Assembly: GCF_000006565.2 (NCBI RefSeq)
Contig: NC_031477.1
Span: 6,206,174 to 6,270,173, forward strand
DNA from: Toxoplasma gondii ME49
Taxonomy: Eukaryota; Apicomplexa; Conoidasida; Eucoccidiorida; Sarcocystidae
DNA length: 64,000 bases
Direction: 5' to 3'
Shown: one piece after another, positions 53,601-58,644 of the stretch
How the letters are laid out: each line of letters begins with the position of its first letter
Numbering within the stretch: the first letter of the stretch is position 1
Position numbers and translations under genes: made by a program
The notes under the pieces: model-generated
Seen by the model: the letters and a program-made list of their open reading frames with translations, nothing else
Database searches by the model: none
What the model was told of the DNA's origin: nothing

Positions 53601-56600
53601 TGCAAAGAGTGCAAAAGGCGAGGCGAGAGGCGGACGCTGAGAGCGGCGGGGGCGCAGGCCTCCGTGAGGGGGAATTCTTCGGAAACAGCTCCGCGCCGTA
53701 CCACTTCCAAATTTCGCTTGCACAAATTTCCTTGCGGCTCGACGACGAGGAGGCCGCCAACTGTTGCAACCGGCGACACGCCACTGTCACGGGCCACAGC
53801 TGCATGTATGCGAAAGTTTGCTGGAGGGCGCCGATGAGGGAGCCGTCGGCAAAGGGGGGAATCTGCGCCGCGAGCGACGGGTCCTGCGCGAGTTGCTCCA
53901 CGGTTGGGGCCTTGATGAAGTCGCTCTTCCACATGTAGACGTGTTTCCGGAACTCACAGAGGTGGAACAGACAGTGAACAAAAAGCGCTACGTAGTCCGC
54001 GCCGAGCGATGAATCTAACGTAGGCACAATCGGGTCAACGTACGACAACAGAGAGGCGGTGGGCGTCTTCAGCCTCGGCAAACCTCCACCCGGTGCAGCT
54101 GAATGGGGACCCGCCACGAGCAAGTTGTTCGCGTTTGCCCCGGTCGCCGCGTTGTTGCCACTTTGGCCGGTAGTCTGCATCGACGTATTGGCGCCGGTAA
54201 GCGCGGCCGCCGCAGCACTGCAGGAGGACGAAACTTCTTCCAGGGCCTTCGCGGCTCTCTCCGGTATATACTCCCAGATTCGGTGGGGCCTGTAAACAGG
54301 CCCGCGAGACCAGAGCGAGGCAAAGGGCGGCTCGGCCTTTCCGCGAACCAAGACCGTCCCGTCTTCGTCCATGAAGCCGGACTGCTTGTTGAGACGGGCG
54401 TGGCTAATCATCTTCTGCCATCCGCGACTCGTCGCTTCGTTGCTGAAGCTCCAGTGCGCCCACGACGTTACCGACTGTTTCGGGTCTTTAAAATTCACCA
54501 CAGTCAATTCAAACCGGACATTTGGAAAGATCCAGTCGTCCGGGTACCAATCTTGCCGAATGGCCTCGAGAAATACGCTGAGGTGACTGGCTTCCGAGTC
54601 AGTCCCCGTCGTGCCGCGCGGATGGAGAAGCAGGCGATACACGAAGCCGCGACAGTAACCCTGAGTGGGACTCTCCAAGTCATTCTGCGTCTTCGCGACC
54701 TTCCAGAAACTACGAACGTAAAAATCAACCGACTGACACTCCTTCCCAGCTCCCCGATCACGCGCCGACGATGGATGGCTGCCGCCTCCGCCACCTCCTG
54801 GGCCTCCCCCTTTCTTGCCGCCTCCTCCAGGGCCTCCAGGGCCACCATTGCCGCCTTTTCCTGGTCCAGCGCCACCTCCGAGCGCCCCTCCACCTGAGCC
54901 TCCCGATGAAGAAGAGTGAGAAAAAGATCCTCCACCGGAAGACCCTGTCGACGATGTGTTACTCGAAAAAGGTGCTCCGGAAGCGCTCGCTGAAAAACCG
55001 GACGCAGAACTGACAGCGATAGCGGCGGATGGCGGAGTGACCGCTCCGCCAGCGACGCCCACCATCGATCCCGGTGGCGCACATTTGGCAAGAGCACACG
55101 ACGGTAAATGAGAGCTCGTCAGGTCTCCTGAAAGGGCTGCGAGACCACTGTTACTCGCACTATTGACAGTTCCTCCAACGCCGTGGCCTTGCGAACATCC
55201 CCCTTTTTCTTCGCGTTTCGGAAAAAGCAAAGGGACGCCTGTAACTTTTCCTGTTCCAGATGCGGAGCGCCCGCCTCCGCCTCCGGATATAACCTGGGAG
55301 AGGGGAGCGCCAGGAATAGAAGCCTGTTCTTCGGCTATCCCCGTGTGTGTTTCTCGACCTGTCTTCGCTCGCAAGGCGGACAGGGAGGCCGCCGCGCTCG
55401 CCTCCAAAGTTCCTGTTCGTCCCCCACAACACTCTCGTTGAGGACATCCCCTCTCTGAAGCCTCAATCCCCGCATCCGCGTTCCACAGTCCGCCAGCCTT
55501 GTTTCTGCCTGCCAAGACTAAGTGGGGGGAGGCCGGAAGGGGGAGGTGCGTGAAGCTCTCTGCACTGTGTCTGCGTCTCTCCGTGACACGGATGTCGCCG
55601 TCGCTCTCAGTTGGCCGCTCGGCAAAGAGACTTCTGCCCTCTTGGCCCGGCGAAAAACTTGAGCGATGCTTCCCTCTCTTTCCTCCGAGGCACGCATCGT
55701 CTTTCTCCCCGCGCTCCCTGGGAGCCCCTCCACCTCGTACCTTGAACAGAACGCCGTCTGCATTCTCGCACGAACCTGCAATGTCCCGAGCCGCCGAGTC
55801 CCTCGCTCGAGAGTGCAAAAAACAGCGTGTCACATCGACGGCGGCTGCCCCGTCAGCGAGGGGTGCTGAATTCGCGAGAGACATCGTTCCTCCGCAAGAG
55901 TTTCCGCTACGAACGAGGGAGCACGTACACCCGGCCGGTCCAGGCGAGGCCGCGAGCGCCGCGCTCCTCCTCGAATAGAGGTTGGTCGCAGTCTCCGAGC
56001 AGCAGGCATACGAGTTGAGAGCGCCAGCTTGTCCAGCTGCAACCAAAACATCAGTGTCGTCCTCCGCCCGCCCACCGCACGTCGGTGGAGGCCGGCTGCG
56101 CCCCGCCGGCGCGGACAAAGGGGCCATGTGCTCGCGGTTGCAACACTGGTAGCAGGCTTCAGGACGATCGCCTCCCTCTCCATTCTTTGCGGGCGCCGAT
56201 GTACCAGAGACATGCGCGAGCCCGGTAGAGCCGTGTGTGATCACATGCGTTCCACCTTGGCCGTCTGCCGTCTCGTTGGCGGCCTGGACTACGCGCACAT
56301 CGCCTGGTGCAGGCGAAGACGCAAAAAGAGCAGGGGCTGGCCGCCCTCCTCCCGTGGAAGGCATCTCCTCGAGACAAGATCTCCCGCGCCTAAGTCCAGG
56401 TCCACCGTCGCCTGCACCTCCGGACGCGGTCGAAGACGCCGAGTTACGTTCTCCGCAAGAGCCCTGCACGAGCGGTGCACGAGAGCCTCCCCACGTGTCG
56501 GCCGGGCCTAGAGAGTTTCCATCTGGAGACGCCTCAACGTCATTCGCCTCACATGCACGGTGAATGCAGCGGGCATTTACGGCGGGGTCAGACGAGCCTT

Positions 56601-58644
56601 GAGGGATCGGGGACGCTAGACCGGTGCTCGGCAACGAAGACAACAGGAATCCCCGAGTCTTTTGGGATGGAGGGGGTACTCCAAACGACAGAGAGTTTTC
56701 AAGCACACCTGACTTTCCGAGGCTTTTTTTCGAAGCCGACGAAGTCGCGGATGTCGCCGAGCGTCCGCGGCCCCTGCTGCTTCGCGTACTCAATCCTCTG
56801 CCTCCGCGCAAGCTCCCCGTTCCTCCCGCTGGCCAAGCAAAGGGATCCGGTCGGGGCGGGACGATCGTGCCAGGGTCTCTACCGCGGCTCTGCGCCCCAT
56901 TTTGGGCCAGTTCGAAGAAGTTTCTGGCCTTGAGGCTGCGGGCTCCTGCCTCCGCGCACGGCAGTTGATACTCAAGTTCCTCCACCTTTCCGCCAGCCAC
57001 ACCCCAACGCACTGTCTCTCCGGCCTGCAGTGTCCCCTTCAGAGCCTCGGAAAGGAGAGAGTCTTCCACGCAGTCGGCTAGCCGCGAAACGATCTGGCCC
57101 CCCTCGCCGGTTCCGGTCGCCCCTCTCGAAGTCGGATGCGCACTTGGACACGAGAGGCACGCGGGAGAGAGAGACACAACGTTTTGCGATGGTGTCGACT
57201 GGGGGGTGACGGCAGGCGCGCCTCCACTGGCAGCTGGAAGGAGAAAGAAGTGGTCGGACAGACGGACACCTGAGTTCTTCGTTCCTTCCGTCGCGCTGAT
57301 CGCGGGGCTATCGGCTACGAGACTAGACCCACTCCCACCGCCGCCCCCGGAAGGAAGCGTTCCCATTTCGTCGTCCGAGAGAGAGCGATGGTCGGCTTCC
57401 TGTCTCACCGCTTCCAACAAGTAGGCGCGAGAAGAGCGAGAAACGTACGCCGAAATGGCTTCCCTTGAAAATGCAGGTGGGAAGCATGAAACGAGGCAGT
57501 CTGCGCCCCCAGTGGCTCTCTCCCCCATCGGAAGCGAAGAGTCGCCCGCCGCGAGGTGGGCGTCTTCTCGCCCCTTCGGCAAGGCCGCGGAGCTGAGAAG
57601 AAAGGCACCGGAGCCGTTGTCTTCGGCGCAACTAACCGCGCCAGGACAGAGCACCCCGTACGCCATGTCGGAGGCCGGCGGGAGACCGGAAATCGCATCC
57701 AAGTTCTTCTCCCTCAATGCGTGGAGAGCCGCCTCTGGAATCAGAGTGGTGCCGCTGTGGGAGCACTCCGGGGAGCCCCGCCCAAAAGCCGAAGACGGCC
57801 GCGACGACCGGCGAGACGGAGGGTGCGCCGGACACGACGAACACGGCGAGAGAGAATCCGGAGAAGACGAGAGCCACGGAGACAGGTACGGAGGTTCCGA
57901 CCGCGTTGAAGACGGCGGCGGTGGAAGAGCAGAGTCAGACAAGGCTGGCAGAAGGGGGAGAGGGAGAGGTAGACTCTTCAGTGCGCAACTCGACGCCGAA
58001 GGAACCTTTGGCGGGTCGACGGCAGAGCAGAAGGTCTGGTCAACAGAAGAACCTGCGGCTTTCGCCTCACACGCAGCGCGCAGACGCGAAGAACGCCGTC
58101 TAGACGCCGAAGAAAGAACTGCCGACGAAACAAACGGGGATCCTTGCAGTGCTGAAGCAGGACCGTCCAGGCCTGCGCCCCCAGGAGGGGCGGACACCCC
58201 GTTTCCCATCAGAACGCGCCACAGGGACGCGGGCTCGAGCAACTTACAACCGGTGTGAAAAAACAGCGGAACCACGACCTCCTGAAGCACCAACTCTGAA
58301 AACGTAACCAGCACACCGTCCGATTCTCTCGCCGCATGCAGGCGAGTAAACAAAACGGATCCAGCGTTCTTCAGGAGTGCGACAAAACGAGGGTCCCGGC
58401 GCAAGTAACGCCCGCCAGCTTCCTGTGGGTGAGCAGAAAGATTCAGAAAGACAGTAACCTCGGAGAAGAGAAGGAACCGTGGGGCGGCCGCCACCAGCCA
58501 CAGCACACTCCAGCAGGCCAAAAGCCGCACGCTGTGAAAGCCTACAGTCGGCGCCCTGCAAACACAGCAGCAAGGTGAATCACGGAGCACTGAAGACCAA
58601 AGAAAGTGTAAGAGAAAATGTAGAGCTGGTAGAGCGCAGCACAC
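38602..58644 (-). CDS. Giant MATH / inactive USP7-like / RluA pseudouridine synthase fusion protein
   Basis: A single 20-kb frame without stops. Numbering here is from the in-frame GTG at 58644; the first in-frame ATG is 58209 (residue 146, MGNGVS). Order: low-complexity Ser/Gly/Ala-rich region; poly-Gly run at about 1260-1300; MATH domain 1304-1440; USP fold 1547-2190 without the catalytic Cys; helical unknown regions (around 2270-2330 and 2760-2860); USP7-type ubiquitin-like domains 3520-3770; Ala/Ser/Lys-rich linkers; RluA pseudouridine synthase 4819-5160 with HRTDLETSG; a conserved-looking segment around 5480-5750; and a Gly/Pro/Ala-rich tail ending in REDEKA. USP7 has MATH-USP-UBL in this order, so the first two thirds look like a USP7 derivative. 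The true start is unsettled: a good splice acceptor lies before EAGGRYLRRD (58422), another at 58595 or so, and a short upstream exon may carry the ATG. Expected role is RNA uridine isomerisation coupled to ubiquitin-type protein binding; location unknown. Confidence 0.85.
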   Translation of the reverse strand: MCCALPALHFLLHFLWSSVLRDSPCCCVCRAPTVGFHSVRLLACWSVLWLVAAAPRFLLFSEVTVFLNLSAHPQEAGGRYLRRDPRFVALLKNAGSVLFTRLHAARESDGVLVTFSELVLQEVVVPLFFHTGCKLLEPASLWRVLMGNGVSAPPGGAGLDGPASALQGSPFVSSAVLSSASRRRSSRLRAACEAKAAGSSVDQTFCSAVDPPKVPSASSCALKSLPLPLPLLPALSDSALPPPPSSTRSEPPYLSPWLSSSPDSLSPCSSCPAHPPSRRSSRPSSAFGRGSPECSHSGTTLIPEAALHALREKNLDAISGLPPASDMAYGVLCPGAVSCAEDNGSGAFLLSSAALPKGREDAHLAAGDSSLPMGERATGGADCLVSCFPPAFSREAISAYVSRSSRAYLLEAVRQEADHRSLSDDEMGTLPSGGGGGSGSSLVADSPAISATEGTKNSGVRLSDHFFLLPAASGGAPAVTPQSTPSQNVVSLSPACLSCPSAHPTSRGATGTGEGGQIVSRLADCVEDSLLSEALKGTLQAGETVRWGVAGGKVEELEYQLPCAEAGARSLKARNFFELAQNGAQSRGRDPGTIVPPRPDPFAWPAGGTGSLRGGRGLSTRSSRGRGRSATSATSSASKKSLGKSGVLENSLSFGVPPPSQKTRGFLLSSLPSTGLASPIPQGSSDPAVNARCIHRACEANDVEASPDGNSLGPADTWGGSRAPLVQGSCGERNSASSTASGGAGDGGPGLRRGRSCLEEMPSTGGGRPAPALFASSPAPGDVRVVQAANETADGQGGTHVITHGSTGLAHVSGTSAPAKNGEGGDRPEACYQCCNREHMAPLSAPAGRSRPPPTCGGRAEDDTDVLVAAGQAGALNSYACCSETATNLYSRRSAALAASPGPAGCTCSLVRSGNSCGGTMSLANSAPLADGAAAVDVTRCFLHSRARDSAARDIAGSCENADGVLFKVRGGGAPRERGEKDDACLGGKRGKHRSSFSPGQEGRSLFAERPTESDGDIRVTERRRHSAESFTHLPLPASPHLVLAGRNKAGGLWNADAGIEASERGCPQRECCGGRTGTLEASAAASLSALRAKTGRETHTGIAEEQASIPGAPLSQVISGGGGGRSASGTGKVTGVPLLFPKREEKGGCSQGHGVGGTVNSASNSGLAALSGDLTSSHLPSCALAKCAPPGSMVGVAGGAVTPPSAAIAVSSASGFSASASGAPFSSNTSSTGSSGGGSFSHSSSSGGSGGGALGGGAGPGKGGNGGPGGPGGGGKKGGGPGGGGGGSHPSSARDRGAGKECQSVDFYVRSFWKVAKTQNDLESPTQGYCRGFVYRLLLHPRGTTGTDSEASHLSVFLEAIRQDWYPDDWIFPNVRFELTVVNFKDPKQSVTSWAHWSFSNEATSRGWQKMISHARLNKQSGFMDEDGTVLVRGKAEPPFASLWSRGPVYRPHRIWEYIPERAAKALEEVSSSCSAAAAALTGANTSMQTTGQSGNNAATGANANNLLVAGPHSAAPGGGLPRLKTPTASLLSYVDPIVPTLDSSLGADYVALFVHCLFHLCEFRKHVYMWKSDFIKAPTVEQLAQDPSLAAQIPPFADGSLIGALQQTFAYMQLWPVTVACRRLQQLAASSSSSRKEICASEIWKWYGAELFPKNSPSRRPAPPPLSASASRLAFCTLCKRCTCCCRCKTTAYHAAAWSAPFVQGGSGPPSEGPGRKSDDEGRSSGGTNGAEDPEMFLKQMKLDRDTCLCCDLMDRYPEAMIDMPPQPNIKAVLKALHMHDVQKMDVPDPLVKVHTELFSLLMRELAKAKLETHQVHEYQARAVAAAAAAAAAAGSAFPSFSSFGGRDAEAGEEGGLPSPGGVPGGPAPAGVWTDVDGVAFTSCDHLEATCHELFSSSDRSTGLLNADGVPDISAGFTRCKHVHSLQKALESCGKVLQHFPEVLFVYLQSVKQCKKGELFDAPLRLDAHKLLQLRQQQNANEAGNADGHSKGNGGEKGAGTTTGVVDREKQRRRLRKKLQQSRKGNKVSRDAQEEESDITEDEELAISDEDDLASTQGDGKGAGKGDGKGGQGAQGSGQTSAQGGAGAGPGGPGSTANHGAASAGNVGNQEKWFSLFALFIREGDSRGDGCGAHTSHYLLLRPEEDGPWFRIGDGRVERLSSKVDFTEWKCHRDFFCAGAVYVAEDYIDAVQAGDVDLSGDLLELNPWLYYRTLYDLGITEAEIKRPWINLANKPSGATAVSGSACSSPVGGSGARASGEASASLEGDGHAEVAPEQRDDSNSERQLGLAAADAGKTGADSGGLVSGTASPFSCPSAGSGVPAVSSNASVVPGVRPFFEGDGNAFHETFESAWRPRTLAEERRYTVLAPVIKWIFEVAVEKAVVFAANSPELVENHYWFVLRMQYLEKILLLELRHAICEVLYDEWLTNYVTPFVARSYKSALTPPKVHALETVAKNADASARDGTDEEGLRVRKLLAAISFFFRDDEEGGAAAATAVMSASRSEPSAVEPAASGVSSASGEKGEATAGEKTQNGNPTASAEEKQASPTKEKERRERTESLASSPTHVGPRETAEVIAHWARTHLSDNGRLLVDELGTLLKDPLHRLVDRISTLRHEVEILCREGRSRSLLYRVGAGASADACAAGGVQPTPSEKQTPHDSALQKEDEKGEKNEKGEKSEGDEKGEVAGEDVPEPEALAELRQAVTERLTDLWRCCRECVKESEGILSKFTVERLRTSSFAEPEAEEERRTSERKSEETSAVAGSEGDKHRRDATKSGGGVGEEKETRSGADTVSPAPNEPSFSPLPPSLPPSAADPSRCVDRSAALSAGRATGGALDHLGHEYDLSTRETVELVAFLSEAFFLPDFRTMRRFLRDRRHLVFERIRPHELIRAYLSLARPEVHLPSFLHEHGYNVTWCEAAFQPEDVSAIWGDASVPDVVAVQSVSRGFQLRRAVSSVLLHLLVTALECGPSESGLKPGSQSLEGELGDKALARATDKAEKDGTTQAKGCAAGTVDGSSGAASSKKKGKKKKGAKEEVEKKAKADEPGEGTATSPKTGDVRPSEEPDPLRGEDIRTSLAADVSAILRAMEHDCPDLASPTSFGMPAAAPSQVGSASGTAASTGNAPEASTPGLLRDIPSPPPEASSASGGQQAVLGGETADYQSQLATIRKIPLTLPLPGSGEKSSSSQASGTGGKCGKKKGRICGLGGGSSSGSGDPTHVVPVLDRVLPRLNFEQRIAAAADPGVFLLCPAALSSSLSSFAPSPRASCSLTSPAGGAGTPAFNDVPPDASFTAKPGSANSGGFGSAFASGSCASGAAHASALERELLGLGDSGVVPFPTCGTLASRGLNGGAGSAFLTGSSVCRRIRYHGLELGLLLAEDLKGLEGFSIEDSLPIRARLLVRKSVLTPTGGSLLAGAPAPNPLTPPVSSPSSASPSPSAGASALHATTQPPPAVSEPLTVQRLYWAFRRLLHAQIEECDVGADDATAGTSSGGAGKGKNPSTAKACEQQLALLNQQSERELWWLPTPRDAFLLYALRPDPDPTRKGRRRFVYMDPLDDLEIYADPKRQLADSSAPDITILLVAAPQRCCSEASAWLKGSTFSSAAITAAASAVPGVVLPPPALTFPLEDADEFPLLVFKWFSADSVDLFCVGALVCDAKQQLQTYILDWLVPHVRARGYLSPLPSSTMKDDAENFLVLEECHLRTVQNIRRWSCAIRKINKRGGDVIIVQKKGLIESPASIRYRESSALLEKVRLYEVAHHHCGDGVGGEFDLGEGVASASLPPLASTVSGAAGSGDFLLEGNDLLSIPPDGAGGAGDRVLCAAHLHNLDEGEGDDGAGGGGKKKKKKQKKVLPRAAIPSNRKSVIARLAEDQRREETTLLKAAAKGQEKDDFPLEDTAVQAAAPPSAGASPSASSADKKSAAAGSAVSEDEDDVRVMGSTTATKTTKGGKKATPDDSKGDRTKSAQASVSPDKEGTASGKKAVSVANIVPGKSSSTSPAAAKTSGGGVVEAADGKHKGTTGGASSSGKAAPSEKSGETGDKKADGSSQSEGAPSSGTKVSSVEASAVGSKKGKKEAAESAMQAAVEQSSAAGPGEDKREDASGENTLGTGVAWPASAHLGSVSASSPPLSPASSTISRGSSFSIVALPGAIQMRLSPAAQQLLQRVSDKQHMASPALLREAAAILVDEFLSRVSQIYRNAAVSAIGGDSGVEKKGGVEARTSGETLGSSESAGGSGAACGAGAPASASWAVLVGAGIGSVAVDEISECAESLEAICSTCFSTQQRPIFIKEIQVLLDREIHGQGAAEPEAGEKRAAGARKGDSGEKGAKASGASAAAMARPKKEGFYSGVAAGKASSAAQEASVSDARLEAFYRLFSCRRRAASELFALLSVTRGGQLVTRKLVAQYCLAALDKEPAGGSAASSPLLGVASVILMWLFLGPRLICKLGDSQQGRRFIDGGLRKIFDFFQQRTALSLQLQQTAPASLLSSPTAVGSTPGAGGRAAPQQTDPVALVAWAAGVLLKVFHLSRASQLVLPRQTDVLSALQQIQLPSAFLSKALATSVASSPSSVWGAGGAGLLAAAGGAGTGTAVEAQCAGVSGDTLGSDSTSSARDGKPQASAGRGGLLLPPLSASVSAGGSVVSGPSSWGSSSTPAESSASAHGLLEEAGGKKASSQRASQPPVKSPETGGSSPVAAARAAGGEAAGGEGAQGAARGLAKGSSSRGPLLSGVQHAKGAGVIGASPSSPAASGAPGKLVAAVDEREDSDDEENEGAYREEGEEESADLQATQEEELVVGEQSLYGSGKALSRRVFKKAAPYVVEEGSTWMVLYKPAFWHCSGFGRDRPVFVPRVATPQELEEALAHISLEDMISSGKIESFHLYMMKKYPRLETVRRWEEMECGLCHRTDLETSGSLLIAKTRRARESIFEQFRKRLVHKEYLLLCHGRLDKLHARIDHPIATRDFDSSRSKSHFSEVVGPDEGGDEALTEYQVVRVFGVRQPVHRKIQAAMSVAARIASSPSSSSSSSSAPSDRARGSGAAAAGAKAAGSGKGSPVSGTAAKKDFSYSQEFSFCRVRIHTGRTHQIRVHFRHIGHPLVGDTKYCDLYKCTVDRSWCARMFLHSAVLEFDNPDKTETQHVRVVCPLATELLAALENELVCLEDYSQITADMLDRTGQVKKEYRHLVVSNPTGPPDGSVPGYSALPAAASSPSSSRSGPLLQGVVGSSPPLLPLAPAALAAEGRLTPSSPLSLPPERLRDTRAPTVASAAATASSPPKAPASPPVSKSSPVILSSEKSQKVEEPAPVTLPGRALDAREAERKAEQDEARTRDAVKQTPADEKPATCPSSENQPPLLPVELPSRQKDAPLSPSSGEGGVRQPPMPPVLAPAPASNFSGIFDSLLDALRQSGEVQGSGSYAGETRRSEAGEGSQASAFPGEASDAGRLGLAGEWRRRRYLEEADWSVADICQEKQRETRPGADLSDAEAMSRARAARQWSYREFATDLADLMRLPAKEEDASGLRRLTEAVATAVPLPTVREEEQVRQYWGSVHAAQRVATARSRERMLENALQALVRLLHLSELQREVFLPASLNPQENADAQARGASASASAEVRQRCRYIAFDSRSGEMVAREDGHLLIPSFADAASGALGGVQNPQAAGIASLNSVAFWKVLLESLGAHYPADICVRWDANKRAILVLLLLENTAEMKKISQAAASQGPQQHAAAQARAFLDFHRALRDLSKFEIATPALARAVGNVPLPRESWAQGHTEKVADGRIGGSESKEAAVVVGPLQDRRRRSQGAAEGSSASLWRMQAWRKYTPGGDVSRALGEFEFDVKQGFRSRFPLGDLPPFRQQMGPVRAPDLQFNQSPLLPHNLGPAHVPMGGLPSHPHISDFHNSSESRPQHPLLASGLASRLGQGLTPQERQFVLSQQSGGSTSFLLPALPSLSENLSGHDSSGSRFDASQRNLLRLPGAPGNGAALGSGPGAGLVTRPSWAPSVWGSPGAGTASGAAGGAGGDGALARGLGAQGGGDGREDRRRGPAEGSAPMAPFVFLWEAEGEGQADATPPNNAEVQEEEIRDLMDLSFMMGSTPSSGHGQTAGPGSVSPSPETGDRGASGVPGFESLGVDEARGDSAALQKLPVQAPTPGAKEATGVVGEGSRRRNEESRGGVGQTPQQGQDESSVLLRDMGGELREGVRHFSEDQASAAADGSFMSRLPQEAWQGSSGLLSSASKALSNASSPTSSLLSFGQPGALRSSQAGAGPSLFLMMSQHGGAGGERRFGAPGESLASSSASLASGGARTRGQTLSEVEGTLQETSTREGEAQVLGNDKWCVRIDIPHPPSEAPPHPSIMFLHQKVAREMLEGETRGAEGRRGAGDEGDNRGPALAARAAAALLSRQYCNGAAAVENALHDQLAQQRRVGDMWGSSVGSLHAGAAMGVSLGRHGAGEEVSGVDEEFLLGRRNSTGMTRGVGPGAGGPRPSPSPPGNMPVPPAHIHPSLRSHLAAATAPGFPLGDGTAPFGGGRATPGISSDLHASSGGGGLIGRGAALPSPHMNAGGRPMFGTNEFPLRASNHATDSGRGRPFAPSGFCGAAGGSATDLGDGDLRGPLLPQAAQDPRLHALDMRNAQPQSLQAPHRMGDSLLGAGGLPRLPALGQPGGPNAGPSSGNSGREDEKA
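43165..44190 (-). other. Domain: RluA-type RNA pseudouridine synthase
   Basis: The frame opens with STWMVLYKPAFWHCSG (the usual KP-G substrate-loop start). It contains HRTDLETSG with the catalytic Asp at residue 4911 (GTG numbering), where bacterial RluA has HRLD--TSG. It ends with RIHTGRTHQIRVHFRHIGHP and VGDTKY. All three RluA signatures are intact, so catalysis is expected. An Ala/Ser/Gly insert of about 45 residues sits between the second and third motifs. The substrate RNA cannot be inferred. Confidence 0.92.
47335..48087 (-). other. Domain: USP7-like ubiquitin-like repeats (ICP0-binding type)
   Basis: Residues about 3520-3770. The line ELWWLPTPRDAF, then DDLEIYADPKRQ, LLVFKWFSADSVDLFCVGAL, FLVLEECH and GGDVIIVQKKGL parallels human USP7 HUBL1-3. 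There the corresponding blocks are a Leu-Trp start, an Asp-Pro-Glu strand, a Phe-Leu-Lys strand with Gly-His-Ile, an Leu-Tyr-Glu-Glu-Val block, and Gly-Asp-Ile-Ile-Val-Phe-Gln-Lys. These domains bind partners and in USP7 activate the protease. The order and spacing are preserved apart from a 50-residue Ala/Ser insert. Confidence 0.78.
52075..54006 (-). other. Domain: degenerate ubiquitin-specific protease fold
   Basis: Residues about 1547-2190. LGADYVALFVHCLFHLCEFRKHVYMW aligns with the USP Cys box (G-A-T-C-Y--N--LQ-L-----LRKAVYM in USP7). Thr-Cys is replaced by a single Asp, and the oxyanion Asn is Ala. Further USP landmarks are LIGALQQTFAYMQ, the CKHVHSLQKALESCGKVLQH finger-like stretch followed by FPEVLFVYLQSV, and the His box GCGAHTSHYLLLRPEEDGPW with WFRIGDGRV. 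The His (residue 2139) and Asp remain, so the fold is kept but protease activity should be absent. Low-complexity inserts enlarge it to about 640 residues. Confidence 0.8.
54325..54735 (-). other. Domain: MATH (TRAF-like)
   Basis: Residues about 1304-1440. VDFYVRSFWKVAKTQNDLES, YCRGFVYRLLLHPRG, HLSVFLEAIRQDWYPDDWIF, VRFELTVVNFKDP and SWAHWSFSNEATSRGW match the beta-sandwich pattern of MATH domains, with the final DEDGTVLVRGKAE strand. In USP7 this domain recognises substrates such as p53. Placement directly before the USP fold is the USP7 architecture. Confidence 0.85.

Noticed and set aside
38602..58644. Many long plus-strand frames (up to about 280 codons) opposite the giant gene.
   Set aside because: They follow from the high GC and codon bias of the minus-strand frame, are Arg/Pro/Ser-rich, and have no domains.
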